NCBI RefSeq assembly: GCF_009936375.1 | Contig: NZ_AP022332.1 | Coordinates: 3,380,501-3,444,500 of the forward strand | DNA: 64,000 nt | From: Methylosinus sp. C49 | GTDB lineage: Bacteria; Pseudomonadota; Alphaproteobacteria; Rhizobiales; Beijerinckiaceae | Direction: 5' to 3' | Part shown: in pieces, positions 1-8,387 of the stretch | Numbering within the stretch: position 1 is the first letter of the stretch | Layout of the letters: the number at the start of each line of letters is the position of its first letter | Position numbers and translations under genes: made by a program | The notes under the pieces: generated by a model | Databases searched by the model: none | Seen by the model: the letters and a program-made list of their open reading frames with translations, nothing else | Told to the model about the DNA's origin: nothing

Positions 1-1
1 C

Positions 2-349
2 GCCTGGACGATCGAGGCGGGCCTAGACGAAACCTTCCAGGACTCCGCCTTGTCGACGGTCGGCAATACGACGGGAAGCGCGGCGCGCGCCACGTCCGCG
101 AATTTGAGGATCGGCTATAAGCTCGCCAGGAGCTGGTCAGCGACGGTCAATGGGCAATATACCGACATCGCCTACATCTCGGGCGGTCGTCATGATAGCC
201 GTTGGAATTCCGGCGCCACTCTGAACTATGAGATCTTGCGCAATCTAAATGCCACTTTCGAATATGCGTTCACACGCGTATTCTCCAACTCGGATGGCGC
301 GGCTTTCACGCGCAATGTCTTCACGCTCGGCGCGACCTACAAATATTGA
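2..349 (+). CDS. Outer-membrane beta-barrel protein, C-terminal part
   Basis: The reading frame is open from the left edge of the window and ends at 349, so only the last 115 or so residues are visible. They alternate polar and hydrophobic residues in short strands and finish with aromatic residues (…GATYKY), the usual end of an outer-membrane beta-barrel. The position beside a large exopolysaccharide cluster fits the BBP2-type barrel proteins often found with such loci, perhaps for polymer passage, but this is inference from context. The start lies outside the window. Confidence 0.7.
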   Translation, partial: AWTIEAGLDETFQDSALSTVGNTTGSAARATSANLRIGYKLARSWSATVNGQYTDIAYISGGRHDSRWNSGATLNYEILRNLNATFEYAFTRVFSNSDGAAFTRNVFTLGATYKY

Positions 350-371
350 GATTCCGACAGGAGCAACGAAA

Positions 372-902
372 ATGAAAAAGCTCTCGATTTTTGCGGCGAC
401 TGTCCTTTTGTGCGGGACGACGGCTGCGATGGCCGTCCCCAACGCCACCAACGGCGCTCGCAATCAGTCGCAGGGAACGACTAATCAGCAGACGATCGAT
501 TCGCGCGTCACGGCGATCTTCTCGAAATCTGCAAATGCGAATGGCGGCGCCGAAATGACCGCGGAACTGAAGGCGCTCCTCACGACCAATCCAGAACTCG
601 CGGCTGACGTTACGGCGGCGTCCAAGAAAGCCAATTTGGACCAGAAGGTCGCAGCCGGCAAAGCGCTCGCCCAGGCCGAACAAGCGCTGAAGGACGCGGG
701 AAATACGAACGGAGCCAACAAAATCAAGAGCGCTTCTGACGCGTCGGACGAACAAACGCTGGCCGCCTATCAAGCGGAGCGGAGCCAAGTGGTCGCTTCG
801 GACGAGGGAGGAGAAGGCGGTGGACGTGGCGGCCGCGGCGGCTTCGGCAACGGCGGCAATTACGGCGGGGGGTCGGGCGGCGGCAGTGTCAGCGGGCATT
901 GA
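372..902 (+). CDS. Small secreted glycine-rich protein
   Basis: 176 residues. The start at 372 is chosen because AGGAG lies about nine bases upstream and the protein then opens with a typical Sec signal peptide (MKKLSIFAATVLLCGTTAAMA). The mature part is Ala/Asn/Gln-rich and probably helical; the last 35 residues are almost all Gly with Ser, Arg and Asn, a low-complexity tail. It follows the barrel gene by 22 bases and is probably co-transcribed. I do not recognise a family. Location is expected to be periplasmic or extracellular; no enzymatic motif is visible. Confidence 0.75.
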   Translation: MKKLSIFAATVLLCGTTAAMAVPNATNGARNQSQGTTNQQTIDSRVTAIFSKSANANGGAEMTAELKALLTTNPELAADVTAASKKANLDQKVAAGKALAQAEQALKDAGNTNGANKIKSASDASDEQTLAAYQAERSQVVASDEGGEGGGRGGRGGFGNGGNYGGGSGGGSVSGH

Positions 903-1079
903 CGCGACCCGAGATTATTCCCTATGGCTGCACGCAATGAATGGGGTCCCTGCTTTCCGAGCGGAGCCTCCCTTCTTGCGGCAAGCGACAGCGAGACAGG
1001 GCCGACCAAGCCCATTGCGGTACATGTTTATCCCATGGATTGATGCCGTAATCTTCTCCTCAGTTTGGAGGGACGCAAT

Positions 1080-1160
1080 ATGGGCCGGTTTCTCCACGGA
1101 TGCGCGCCCACGTCTGACGAGGCCGACTGCTACGAACAGGAAACGGCGATAGCCGCATGA
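1080..1160 (+). pseudogene. Possible IS481-type transposase start, remnant
   Basis: A 26-codon frame beginning MGRFLHGCAPTS after a good Shine-Dalgarno (GGAGG, 1066-1070). Transposases of some IS481-like elements start with a similar MGRVLHG(S/C)A segment, and the similarity stops after about twelve residues. It would be a decayed insertion-sequence edge. The match is from memory and short, so confidence is low. Confidence 0.25.
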
Positions 1161-1170
1161 ACCGTCGCCT

Positions 1171-1228
1171 TTGATTTTGTCGCAGCTCTGGACGAGCTAA
1201 AGCCCACCCGCCGCCACGACAAAATCAA
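1171..1228. repeat. 12-bp inverted repeat
   Basis: TTGATTTTGTCG (1171-1182) is exactly repeated in inverted orientation as CGACAAAATCAA (1217-1228) with 34 bases between. It lies downstream of the minus-strand polysaccharide operon. It could be a weak terminator or the ends of a small mobile fragment; there is no T run, so I do not call a terminator. Confidence 0.5.
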
Positions 1229-1413
1229 GAATCCGCTTCATTGTCGCCGGGCGCGGTCCAGATCGGCGAGACCGCCGCTGTTCCCATTGGTCGCTTCGTT
1301 CGATCCCGAAGTCCATAAGGCGGATTTCTGTCCCTCCCTCAGCGAGGTCGACAGAAAGCCCGATCGGGCCAAAGATGCGCGGCCTATCCTGAACGGAACT
1401 TGCGCGCCCGTTT

Positions 1414-2406
1414 CTACATCAGCCTCGGCGCAAATTTCGTCCCGGCTTTCTTCCCGAATTTCGACCTCAGAAGCTGAACCGGCATCAGCGCCGCCGCATA
1501 GATGGCATAGCAAGGCGCGAATAGCGCGGGCGGCAGCCTCGCCTTCAGGCAGACGGATATGAAGTCCTTGTCCGAAGGCAGATGCATCAGTCCGGCGCGG
1601 CAAGCGCGCAGCAATCCAATCGGGCGATGCAGCGTCGGCGTGTTCCACCAACGAACGATTACGTTTTCGGAAGACAGCGTGGCGATCCGATGGCCATCGT
1701 CGATCATCTCGCAGAGCGCCGCCGACACTACGGCCTCGTCGCCCTGATGATGCAGGCTCTCTCTCCGCGCGACATAGTCGGGCCAGATTTTCGCGACGTA
1801 GTCGGAAAGCTCGCGATAAAACGCCGGCGTCCCCACCAGGAATTCTCCGCCGAACCAGATAGCAGTCTGGCCGCCGGAGAGAGCGCGGATATCGCCTTCG
1901 ACACGTTCCCGGCCGTAAGCGGCGAAGACCTGATCGCCAATGTCGTAGCCACAAGCTTCATTCGCTTCGATCGCGGCGGCGATCCGACGTCCCAGACGGG
2001 GATCGACGCAGACGACATCGACATCGAGGATCATATAGCGGCCGTGCTCGAAACTCTCGCCGATATATTTGAGGATTTCGAGCTTGTGGTGCGCCGAGCG
2101 AAAAGCCACGTCTGTCGGAACGTCGAGAGAAAAGTCGTAATTGACGACATTGGCCGCCGCGATTTGCGGGCAGCTCGCAATGACGGCGTCGCGGTTGTTG
2201 GTCACCACCGTTAGCGGTATGCCGGCGCGTTCAAGAGAGAGATGGAGATAGGCCGCGCAATATACATAGGTTTCGACCCCTCCGCGTCGGAGGTTCAAAT
2301 TCACCTCTAAGGCATCAGGCATGTATAACAGGCAAACTGCCGAGATTCCCAGAACATGCTCTACGGGCTGCATCTTCCAAAACGGAATGAAAGAGGGAAC
2401 TTGCAT
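1414..2406 (-). CDS. GT-A-like glycosyl/nucleotidyl-sugar transferase
   Basis: About 330 residues. The segment ILDVDVVCVD near residue 127 has the DxD pattern that binds metal and nucleotide sugar in GT-A fold transferases, preceded by a segment (LTVVTNNRDAV) consistent with the first strands of that fold. It is the last gene of the minus-strand polysaccharide series, so it probably adds a sugar to, or modifies, the repeat unit at the cytoplasmic face. The start is uncertain: ATGs at 2406 and 2322 are both possible and none has a convincing ribosome-binding site. The specific sugar cannot be read from sequence. Confidence 0.6.
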   Translation of the reverse strand: MQVPSFIPFWKMQPVEHVLGISAVCLLYMPDALEVNLNLRRGGVETYVYCAAYLHLSLERAGIPLTVVTNNRDAVIASCPQIAAANVVNYDFSLDVPTDVAFRSAHHKLEILKYIGESFEHGRYMILDVDVVCVDPRLGRRIAAAIEANEACGYDIGDQVFAAYGRERVEGDIRALSGGQTAIWFGGEFLVGTPAFYRELSDYVAKIWPDYVARRESLHHQGDEAVVSAALCEMIDDGHRIATLSSENVIVRWWNTPTLHRPIGLLRACRAGLMHLPSDKDFISVCLKARLPPALFAPCYAIYAAALMPVQLLRSKFGKKAGTKFAPRLM

Positions 2407-2439
2407 TGGCACACGTTGAATAGGATGATCTATTGGCCG

Positions 2440-3201
2440 CTATGTGTTAGAATCCAACGATGCTGACACCCGCAAAGATGGATTTACCCAGACACCGAGG
2501 TATCGGTCAGTGTCCTTATCGTCGCCATCATAAATCAGATGATCGGGCTCAGGCCAGTTAAATGGCTCGCAACAAATGTTGATTGGTCGATATTGTCCAA
2601 ACTCGATATCCGTATGAAACTTGACGCTCTTGAAATGCGTGGTAAGCAGGAATTTCACGTCCGATTTCTCAAACGCTTCCAGGACGCGAAATACTGCATC
2701 ATTAGGAAAGTGAAACAGCGCATCGCGACACAACCAAGCATCGCTGGGCTTTAACTTCATATTCAGTATATCTGCAACATCAAACTCATACTGCGGAAAC
2801 GCCAACCTATTATTTTCGACCAATTTTGGAACGATATCATAGCCAAAATAAATAATTTTAGTTGTTTTTATAACGTCGACAATCCAATTACAGTCACCAC
2901 ATGGAGCATCAATTAGCGTCCTTATGTTATGCGACTCGATAAACTTGACAAGTCCGTCACGGACCTGAGACGTCCGCGCCAACTCCGAACCACAGCCGCT
3001 AATACTTTCTGCGCTTCCCCACCAATTACGATCATAGATGTTAGAAAATGTTTCTGCGTAGCTTTCAGACTTAATCAACTCTTTGAACTTTTTCTGAGCA
3101 AAAGCATCACGCATTACTCGAGGGATAACAGCCCGCATTACATTTTTGAGTGCAGGTGCATTTTTGTTGATCCATTCGTTTAGCGTGACGACGACTGCCA
3201 T
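2440..3201 (-). CDS. SAM-dependent methyltransferase
   Basis: 253 residues. Class I methyltransferase: the glycine-rich motif I reads IDAPCGDCNW (about residues 97-106), followed by an acidic residue at the end of the next strand (YFGYD). The start at 3201 is set by a strong AAGGAGG six to seven bases upstream rather than the longer frame to 3219. Its neighbours make polysaccharide methylation (for example chain capping) or sugar-precursor methylation likely, but the substrate is unknown. The gene is distinctly AT-richer than the flanking glycosyltransferases, as is the next gene, suggesting they came together from another source. Confidence 0.75.
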   Translation of the reverse strand: MAVVVTLNEWINKNAPALKNVMRAVIPRVMRDAFAQKKFKELIKSESYAETFSNIYDRNWWGSAESISGCGSELARTSQVRDGLVKFIESHNIRTLIDAPCGDCNWIVDVIKTTKIIYFGYDIVPKLVENNRLAFPQYEFDVADILNMKLKPSDAWLCRDALFHFPNDAVFRVLEAFEKSDVKFLLTTHFKSVKFHTDIEFGQYRPINICCEPFNWPEPDHLIYDGDDKDTDRYLGVWVNPSLRVSASLDSNT

Positions 3202-3215
3202 GCTCTCCTCCTTCA

Positions 3216-4538
3216 TCATTTATGAACAGACGTTGCGCTTATACCCGCGTCATTTCTTGTTAATCGCATTATCATTCCCCACAACAGCACCGGAAGCAAA
3301 GTAAATGCCGACATTTTGAATGCACTTAGCAACAGCCCGTCACGAAAAACACCGATCGATAATGGCATAAATATACAGTACACAGCAACTTGGGCAGGAG
3401 ACTTCCTAGAAGAGCTAAATGAATTATATATTTTGCCATAGGCGTAGCCAAAAATATAACACCATGCTATAATACCAATCCAACCTAGTTGAGCCCAACC
3501 CTCGCCGGGCAAAGAGTTGGTCATTCCTATCGGATAGCCATAGTCGAACAAGCTATATAATTTGATTGGAGCGCCAACGGGCTTACCCGTCCATAATATT
3601 CTAGGTACTGGCTCGGTAAAAATCTGAAGATTGTTCACGAAGTAATTATATGTTCCTGTCTTGTTTGGTATAATGTGGACTAGGTATTCAAAAAATTCCA
3701 TATTTGCATAGTCCATTGACTCCAGGGGACGCAAATTGAAGATATCGACCTCAGCCGACGACTGCCCTCCGAAAACCGTTCGGAATAATTCGCCGCGATC
3801 CTGGCCGATTGCGGTAAATAGGACTCCGATAGCGGCCGTTCCAACTATCATCGAGGCAGTCAGCCATTTCTGACGCTTTTCAAACAGGTAAAATAGGCAC
3901 AATGAAAAAAAGGCCATGACAAACGGCCACCTGCTGCCACTCGCCGCCCGGAGACCCACCCCGCACAAAAACGGCACGAATGACCACCACCGAAACCGAA
4001 AAAGCCAAACAAGTATCACGAGCAAGGGCAGCAACATAAGCGCTGCATCGGTAAAATACCCGTTCCCCGTTGTGTTGATTGCATATCCCGTTGCATCGTC
4101 ACGCACCATCGACTCAATATCCGAGACCTTCTGCCCAATGATGCTGTAGGTCGAAAATACTGCGAATGGCAAGCACACAACAAGAACAGCAATGTATGTG
4201 TAAATGGTTTTTTTGCGGGAAAAAGATCCAGTGTTTTTTTCGAAATTCATAGCCCTCCCCCCGAAGCGGAGCGCAGATGCCATGAAAGCTATAAGCCCAA
4301 CGTCAGCCCCGGCCAACGCGGTGCACTTTGTCTGCAAATCAGGAAAAAACAGGTAAACTAAATAAATTGTATCGTAGCCATAATACCAAGCAAACAGAGG
4401 CCTAATCACAAATACAATACCGTGGACAATAAGATAATATGTTGCCGGATGGAAAAGAGACGCACACGGCCGCTTTATATAAAAAATAGATGCAGCAACC
4501 CAAATAACAACTCCAATAAACAACACAAACTCATACAC
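3216..4538 (-). CDS. Polytopic membrane protein, Wzy/O-antigen polymerase-like
   Basis: 440 residues with ten or more hydrophobic segments and a large loop in the second half (about residues 250-330), the layout of O-antigen/exopolysaccharide polymerases. GTG start at 4538 has GGAGA about eight bases upstream. It ends at the start of the methyltransferase gene and overlaps its longer frame. Wzy proteins are poorly conserved, so the call rests on topology and on the neighbours (flippase, glycosyltransferases). Base composition is strongly AT-rich for this window, typical of transferred polymerase genes. A second polymerase/ligase-like protein is at 15877-17421. Confidence 0.6.
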   Translation of the reverse strand: MYEFVLFIGVVIWVAASIFYIKRPCASLFHPATYYLIVHGIVFVIRPLFAWYYGYDTIYLVYLFFPDLQTKCTALAGADVGLIAFMASALRFGGRAMNFEKNTGSFSRKKTIYTYIAVLVVCLPFAVFSTYSIIGQKVSDIESMVRDDATGYAINTTGNGYFTDAALMLLPLLVILVWLFRFRWWSFVPFLCGVGLRAASGSRWPFVMAFFSLCLFYLFEKRQKWLTASMIVGTAAIGVLFTAIGQDRGELFRTVFGGQSSAEVDIFNLRPLESMDYANMEFFEYLVHIIPNKTGTYNYFVNNLQIFTEPVPRILWTGKPVGAPIKLYSLFDYGYPIGMTNSLPGEGWAQLGWIGIIAWCYIFGYAYGKIYNSFSSSRKSPAQVAVYCIFMPLSIGVFRDGLLLSAFKMSAFTLLPVLLWGMIMRLTRNDAGISATSVHK

Positions 4539-4593
4539 CGTCTACATCTCCAAGGCATTTAGCAAGCGAAGCATTTTTGATGAGAATCAATTA

Positions 4594-5862
4594 TTATATG
4601 ATATGCTCAGTCGTATTAAATATCTTTTTTCTGACAAGCGCCTCTATTCTTTTTGAGTAGCCAATAAATTGATACTTTCCCACGTTTGTTCGTGAATTTA
4701 ACTTCCATGTATCGACCTTTTTCGTGTTGTCTATTATACTGCACATCGCGCTATATAGACATTCAACCGTCAGTTCATCCAGCCTAATACCACAGTCATC
4801 TTTGACAACAATATCTCCGCTGCGTGACTGAATAATCCCAAGACCCACAGCGAGCGCTTCATAAAGGACCAGTCCAGCCCCCTCGAAATAGCTCGGGAAT
4901 AATAGGCAATCCGCCTCCGCCATGAACCGCGGGACATCGGAGCGCGCGACAGTCGAATGAACAGAGACGCGATCGGCAAAACGCCTGAACGTCGCGTCAG
5001 GAATCTGAATGTCGCCGAGAATTGTCAAGCTCGCCGCGCTCGGCGGGATACGCTCAATCGCCTCGAGCACGAGGTGAATGCCTTTGCGGGGCCCGGCCTG
5101 ACCACAAAAGAGGAACCGCACGGGCAGCTCGACCTTCTTGCGCGAGCTGTTGGCGGCGTCGGCGAAGAAAACGTCGTCGTAGCAGTACGGCAAAATGCTG
5201 ATCTTGTCCTCGAGGTCCGGCCTTGCGCAGGGATCGAGGATCGCGTCGCGGCAATGTTCGCTGCCGGCGAGGATGATGTCCGCGAGGTCGTATTCGCGGT
5301 CGGTTCGATCAATGACCGACTGATCGAGCTTGAAGTCGGGCGAACTGAAATAGGCCGGGAACTGCTCGTATACTTCGCTGATGATGCGGTTGTAAGTGCG
5401 CGGATCGCCGATCGTTTTGTCGAGAATACGGGGTATTCCCAATTGGGCCGCCGCCTCGAAGACCTCGAGACTTGCCGTGTCGAAACCCCAGACGATGTCC
5501 GGCCTCGTTTCCCGGATCAAATCCGCGACCTTGCGACCGAAATTTCTGTTGCTGGCGCGGCTCAGCGCGAGCGCCAGGCGCCGCTGGCCCATCCGCTGGG
5601 CGATACGGAACACCCATTCCAGCGCGCCGACGGTCAATACGCCTTCCGGCTTCAAGGCCGGGTGGTGGAAACGCATAAACTCGGCGTGCAGCCGGGATCG
5701 CAACGGCTCGGGCAGGTAGCGCTCGATCCGATATGGCCAACGATCCGGCGAATAGAAGATTTGCGTCGCATACCAGGCGAGTGCTTCGTTCTGCTGCAAG
5801 GCTCTCGCAACCTGCCAAGAATGTTGCGTGCCCGGATGGAAGACGCCGACGTTGCTCAACAT
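4594..5862 (-). CDS. Glycosyltransferase family 4
   Basis: 422 residues. The C-terminal half has GT4 (GT-B fold) features: PVRFLFCGQAGPRKGIHLVLEAI for the donor-binding strand-helix, then CLLFPSYFEGAGLVLYEALAVG, the E-x7-E-type motif region. The ATG at 5862 lies two bases from the flippase stop, indicating a tight operon; the same frame remains open far upstream but that part is antisense to nothing recognisable and overlaps the flippase. The 3' third is AT-rich like the next two genes while the 5' part is GC-rich, so the composition changes inside the gene. Sugar specificity unknown; expected to act at the inner membrane. Confidence 0.85.
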   Translation of the reverse strand: MLSNVGVFHPGTQHSWQVARALQQNEALAWYATQIFYSPDRWPYRIERYLPEPLRSRLHAEFMRFHHPALKPEGVLTVGALEWVFRIAQRMGQRRLALALSRASNRNFGRKVADLIRETRPDIVWGFDTASLEVFEAAAQLGIPRILDKTIGDPRTYNRIISEVYEQFPAYFSSPDFKLDQSVIDRTDREYDLADIILAGSEHCRDAILDPCARPDLEDKISILPYCYDDVFFADAANSSRKKVELPVRFLFCGQAGPRKGIHLVLEAIERIPPSAASLTILGDIQIPDATFRRFADRVSVHSTVARSDVPRFMAEADCLLFPSYFEGAGLVLYEALAVGLGIIQSRSGDIVVKDDCGIRLDELTVECLYSAMCSIIDNTKKVDTWKLNSRTNVGKYQFIGYSKRIEALVRKKIFNTTEHII

Positions 5863-5864
5863 GT

Positions 5865-7196
5865 CTACCCTACACTCCGACCCGCGTGAAAGCTCGATTT
5901 CAGAAACTCGACCGGCGAAGGCAACAGGAAAACTCGCCAGATCAAGGGCGCGACGAACGCCGTCATCGCCAGCTCTAGCATGAGCGTCGCGAGGCCAGCG
6001 CCGACATTCCCCATCCAGAGCGACATCGGATAGGCGCCAACGACCGCCATCAACGCGACGGCGAGGTAAACATAGGAATAGGCCGCTTGGCGGTTCACCG
6101 CGAGAAGCAGATTGGACAGCGGCTGCCACAATGCATAGACGAGCGCGTTCGCCGTGAGCACAAGGACGAGCTCGTTCGAGGGTTCGAGGGCGCCGCGCGT
6201 CCATAGCGTGACGATATGCTGGCCGAACAGTCCGAAGACGATCGCCGCCGGCGTCGCAATGGCGAGACTGCTCGCAATTGTTCCCCACACGAAAAATGCG
6301 AGCCCCTTCCGATCCTCGCGCGTGGCGACGACCGAAAATTCCGGCAAGATGGCATGGTTCACCATCCCCACCGCCTGAGTGATGAAACGCGTCATCGTTC
6401 GCACGGCGACGAAACTGGTCACGGCGGCGGTTGATCCAGCCATTGCGAGAACGAGCGTCGTTCCCTGCAGGAAGGCCGTTTGCGCCGCCGGAATCGGCAT
6501 TACCGCGATCGCCGGTCTGAAGAGTTCTTCGACCTCGGACCGGCTCGCCTCTCGAAAACCGAGCCAGAGCCACGGCGCCTTCGAGGATAGGATCGACCAA
6601 GTCGCAAATACGCCCGCCAGCCGGCAAACGAGATAAGCGACCGCCGCCTCGAGTAAGCCGCCGCCCGCCAGAACCGCGCCGGCGACGACTGCTCCTTCCA
6701 CCAGCCCTGTAATCGAATTGCACATAACGCCGGTCGCATACAATCCCGCCGACCGAAAGCCGGCCTGTAGAACGCCTCCCGGGATGAGCAGCAACCCGTA
6801 AAGCAGAAGCAGAAGCAGTATTACGCGCGCGTCCGAAGCAGACATGAAAGCGTTTGCGATAATATCGTCCGGAGCCAATGCGACAGCGGTCGCCGACAGA
6901 CATCCGATAAAGGCTGTGATGCAGAGAATTACGATCCAAACGCTTTGATAGACTGTTCTGGCTTGGGCATAGTCGCCCTGCGCGGCTTCGATTGTCATCC
7001 TTGTGGCGGCGGCTGTCGCGAAGCCGAAATCGCTTAGTCCCAGATAGGACGGAACTGTGAAATAGAGAGCCCAAACACCGTAAACGGCCGGACCCCATTT
7101 GTTGACCAGGATCGGGAGCACGGCGATCTGCACGACCGCGCCCGCGAATTGACCAAACGCATTCGCGCCTATGCCTCTCGCAAGACGCCTAAGCAC
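5865..7196 (-). CDS. Polysaccharide flippase (Wzx/MATE-like)
   Basis: 443 residues with about 12 to 14 hydrophobic helices. The N-terminus (ARGIGANAFGQFAGAVVQIAVLPILVNKWGPAVYGVW) matches the usual opening of Wzx/RfbX-type lipid-linked oligosaccharide flippases of the MOP superfamily. It would move the undecaprenyl-linked repeat unit across the inner membrane for polymerisation. GTG start at 7196. Flanked by glycosyltransferases on both sides, which supports the Wzx-Wzy pathway also implied by the Wzc-type kinase at 13556-15778. Confidence 0.85.
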   Translation of the reverse strand: MLRRLARGIGANAFGQFAGAVVQIAVLPILVNKWGPAVYGVWALYFTVPSYLGLSDFGFATAAATRMTIEAAQGDYAQARTVYQSVWIVILCITAFIGCLSATAVALAPDDIIANAFMSASDARVILLLLLLYGLLLIPGGVLQAGFRSAGLYATGVMCNSITGLVEGAVVAGAVLAGGGLLEAAVAYLVCRLAGVFATWSILSSKAPWLWLGFREASRSEVEELFRPAIAVMPIPAAQTAFLQGTTLVLAMAGSTAAVTSFVAVRTMTRFITQAVGMVNHAILPEFSVVATREDRKGLAFFVWGTIASSLAIATPAAIVFGLFGQHIVTLWTRGALEPSNELVLVLTANALVYALWQPLSNLLLAVNRQAAYSYVYLAVALMAVVGAYPMSLWMGNVGAGLATLMLELAMTAFVAPLIWRVFLLPSPVEFLKSSFHAGRSVG

Positions 7197-7211
7197 AATC
7201 GTATTCGCCCA

Positions 7212-8387
7212 TCATCGCTGACTGAGCGCCGCTTCCTGCGCGGTTCGCTCTGCAACACGTTCCAATCCCGCCACGATCGCCGACGCCGCTCGCTCCGGGG
7301 TGAAATTGCCCATCAATTGCACACATGCACGCGCAACCCCGTCATTAGCGAAGCCGGGCGCGAGCGCTGCGCGGAGCTTCGCTTCGAGACTGGCGACGTC
7401 GAAGGTCGAGAAACGAAAGCCCGTCGTGCCCTCCAGCACCAGATCCGGCGCGCAGCCGCAATGGTCGCTTACCACCACAGGGCAACCATAGCTGAGCGCC
7501 TCATTGACAACGAGCCCCCAAGGCTCGCTGGAGCTTGGAAGAACGAGGCACGCGGCGTTGACATACTCATCGAACAGCTGCTGTCCGCTCAGCCCGCCGG
7601 CAAACACCACCCGCGCCGACAGCGCCATGGATTCGGCGGCCAGTTCCAGCGCCTTGCGTTCAGGCCCCTCGCCGACGAGCTTCAAAGTCGAGCGCGGATC
7701 GTCTTTCGCGAGTGCGCCGAACGCTTGCAGCAGCAACGGCAGGTTCTTCTCCGGCGCCAAGCGGCCGACATACAGTATCACTGGATTCGCGCCACGACGA
7801 AGAGCCGCGATACGCCTGTCGAGCGCAATTTGCGGATCGTAGTCCTGCGTGAGCGCGGCCGCCTGACAGCGAAGGAAAATTTTATGCGTCGGCACGCCAT
7901 AACTCACCAAATACTGCATGCTACGTTGGCCATAGGAAAAGAATCCGTCACAATGTCGAAAGAAGGTCTTTTTCAGGAAATCTTTGATCGGATGGCGCGG
8001 ATTATCGAAGTAAGTCGAGTCACAAAACACCATGACCTTCTTGCGGACCAGACGGGCGGCGATAAGTTGCGCCCAATATTCGATTTTATGGTAGCCCGCG
8101 ATCACGACGAGATCTGCGTCGGATCGTAAAACGCGGAGGAACAGGTTCCCCACCAGCCGAAATATCGGGATATCCTGGTATGAGCCGTCCCATATCAAAT
8201 CATAGGGATATTTATGATAGCGACGATCAGCCTCCCCGAGACCGCGTCGATCGTTTTCTGTCTCCGCAATCTGGAAAAACCGCGCCTCGATTCCACGCCG
8301 AACGGCCTCGCGATGCACCTCGCCGAAAACGGCGCCCTTATATTTAGACCACAGTATATTGTGCCAGATGTCGACTTTGAATGTCAT
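7212..8387 (-). CDS. Glycosyltransferase family 4
   Basis: 391 residues. GT4 hallmarks are clear: VILYVGRLAPEKNLPLLLQAF in the donor domain, then LVGEGPERKAL, and LVLPSSSEPWGLVVNEALSYGCPVVVSD near residue 300 carrying the E-x7-E-type motif. Its start overlaps the stop of the upstream gene by four bases (ATGA), a coupled pair. Probably adds one hexose of the repeat unit at the cytoplasmic side of the inner membrane; linkage and donor are not readable. Confidence 0.88.
   Translation of the reverse strand: MTFKVDIWHNILWSKYKGAVFGEVHREAVRRGIEARFFQIAETENDRRGLGEADRRYHKYPYDLIWDGSYQDIPIFRLVGNLFLRVLRSDADLVVIAGYHKIEYWAQLIAARLVRKKVMVFCDSTYFDNPRHPIKDFLKKTFFRHCDGFFSYGQRSMQYLVSYGVPTHKIFLRCQAAALTQDYDPQIALDRRIAALRRGANPVILYVGRLAPEKNLPLLLQAFGALAKDDPRSTLKLVGEGPERKALELAAESMALSARVVFAGGLSGQQLFDEYVNAACLVLPSSSEPWGLVVNEALSYGCPVVVSDHCGCAPDLVLEGTTGFRFSTFDVASLEAKLRAALAPGFANDGVARACVQLMGNFTPERAASAIVAGLERVAERTAQEAALSQR

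Larger units (their letters stand above)
903..1413. other. Intergenic region, mostly empty
   Basis: About 510 bases between a plus-strand gene and the end of a minus-strand operon (tail-to-tail). Apart from a possible transposase-start remnant and a 12-bp dyad (listed separately) I see nothing coding. The open frames here are short and have no family resemblance. Confidence 0.5.

Noticed and set aside
820-1152. 110-codon plus-strand frame
   Set aside because: Starts inside the glycine-rich gene in another frame and has no motif.
5863-7098. Upstream extension of the GT4 gene at 4594
   Set aside because: Overlaps the flippase in another frame; GT4 domain homology begins at MLSNVG (5862).
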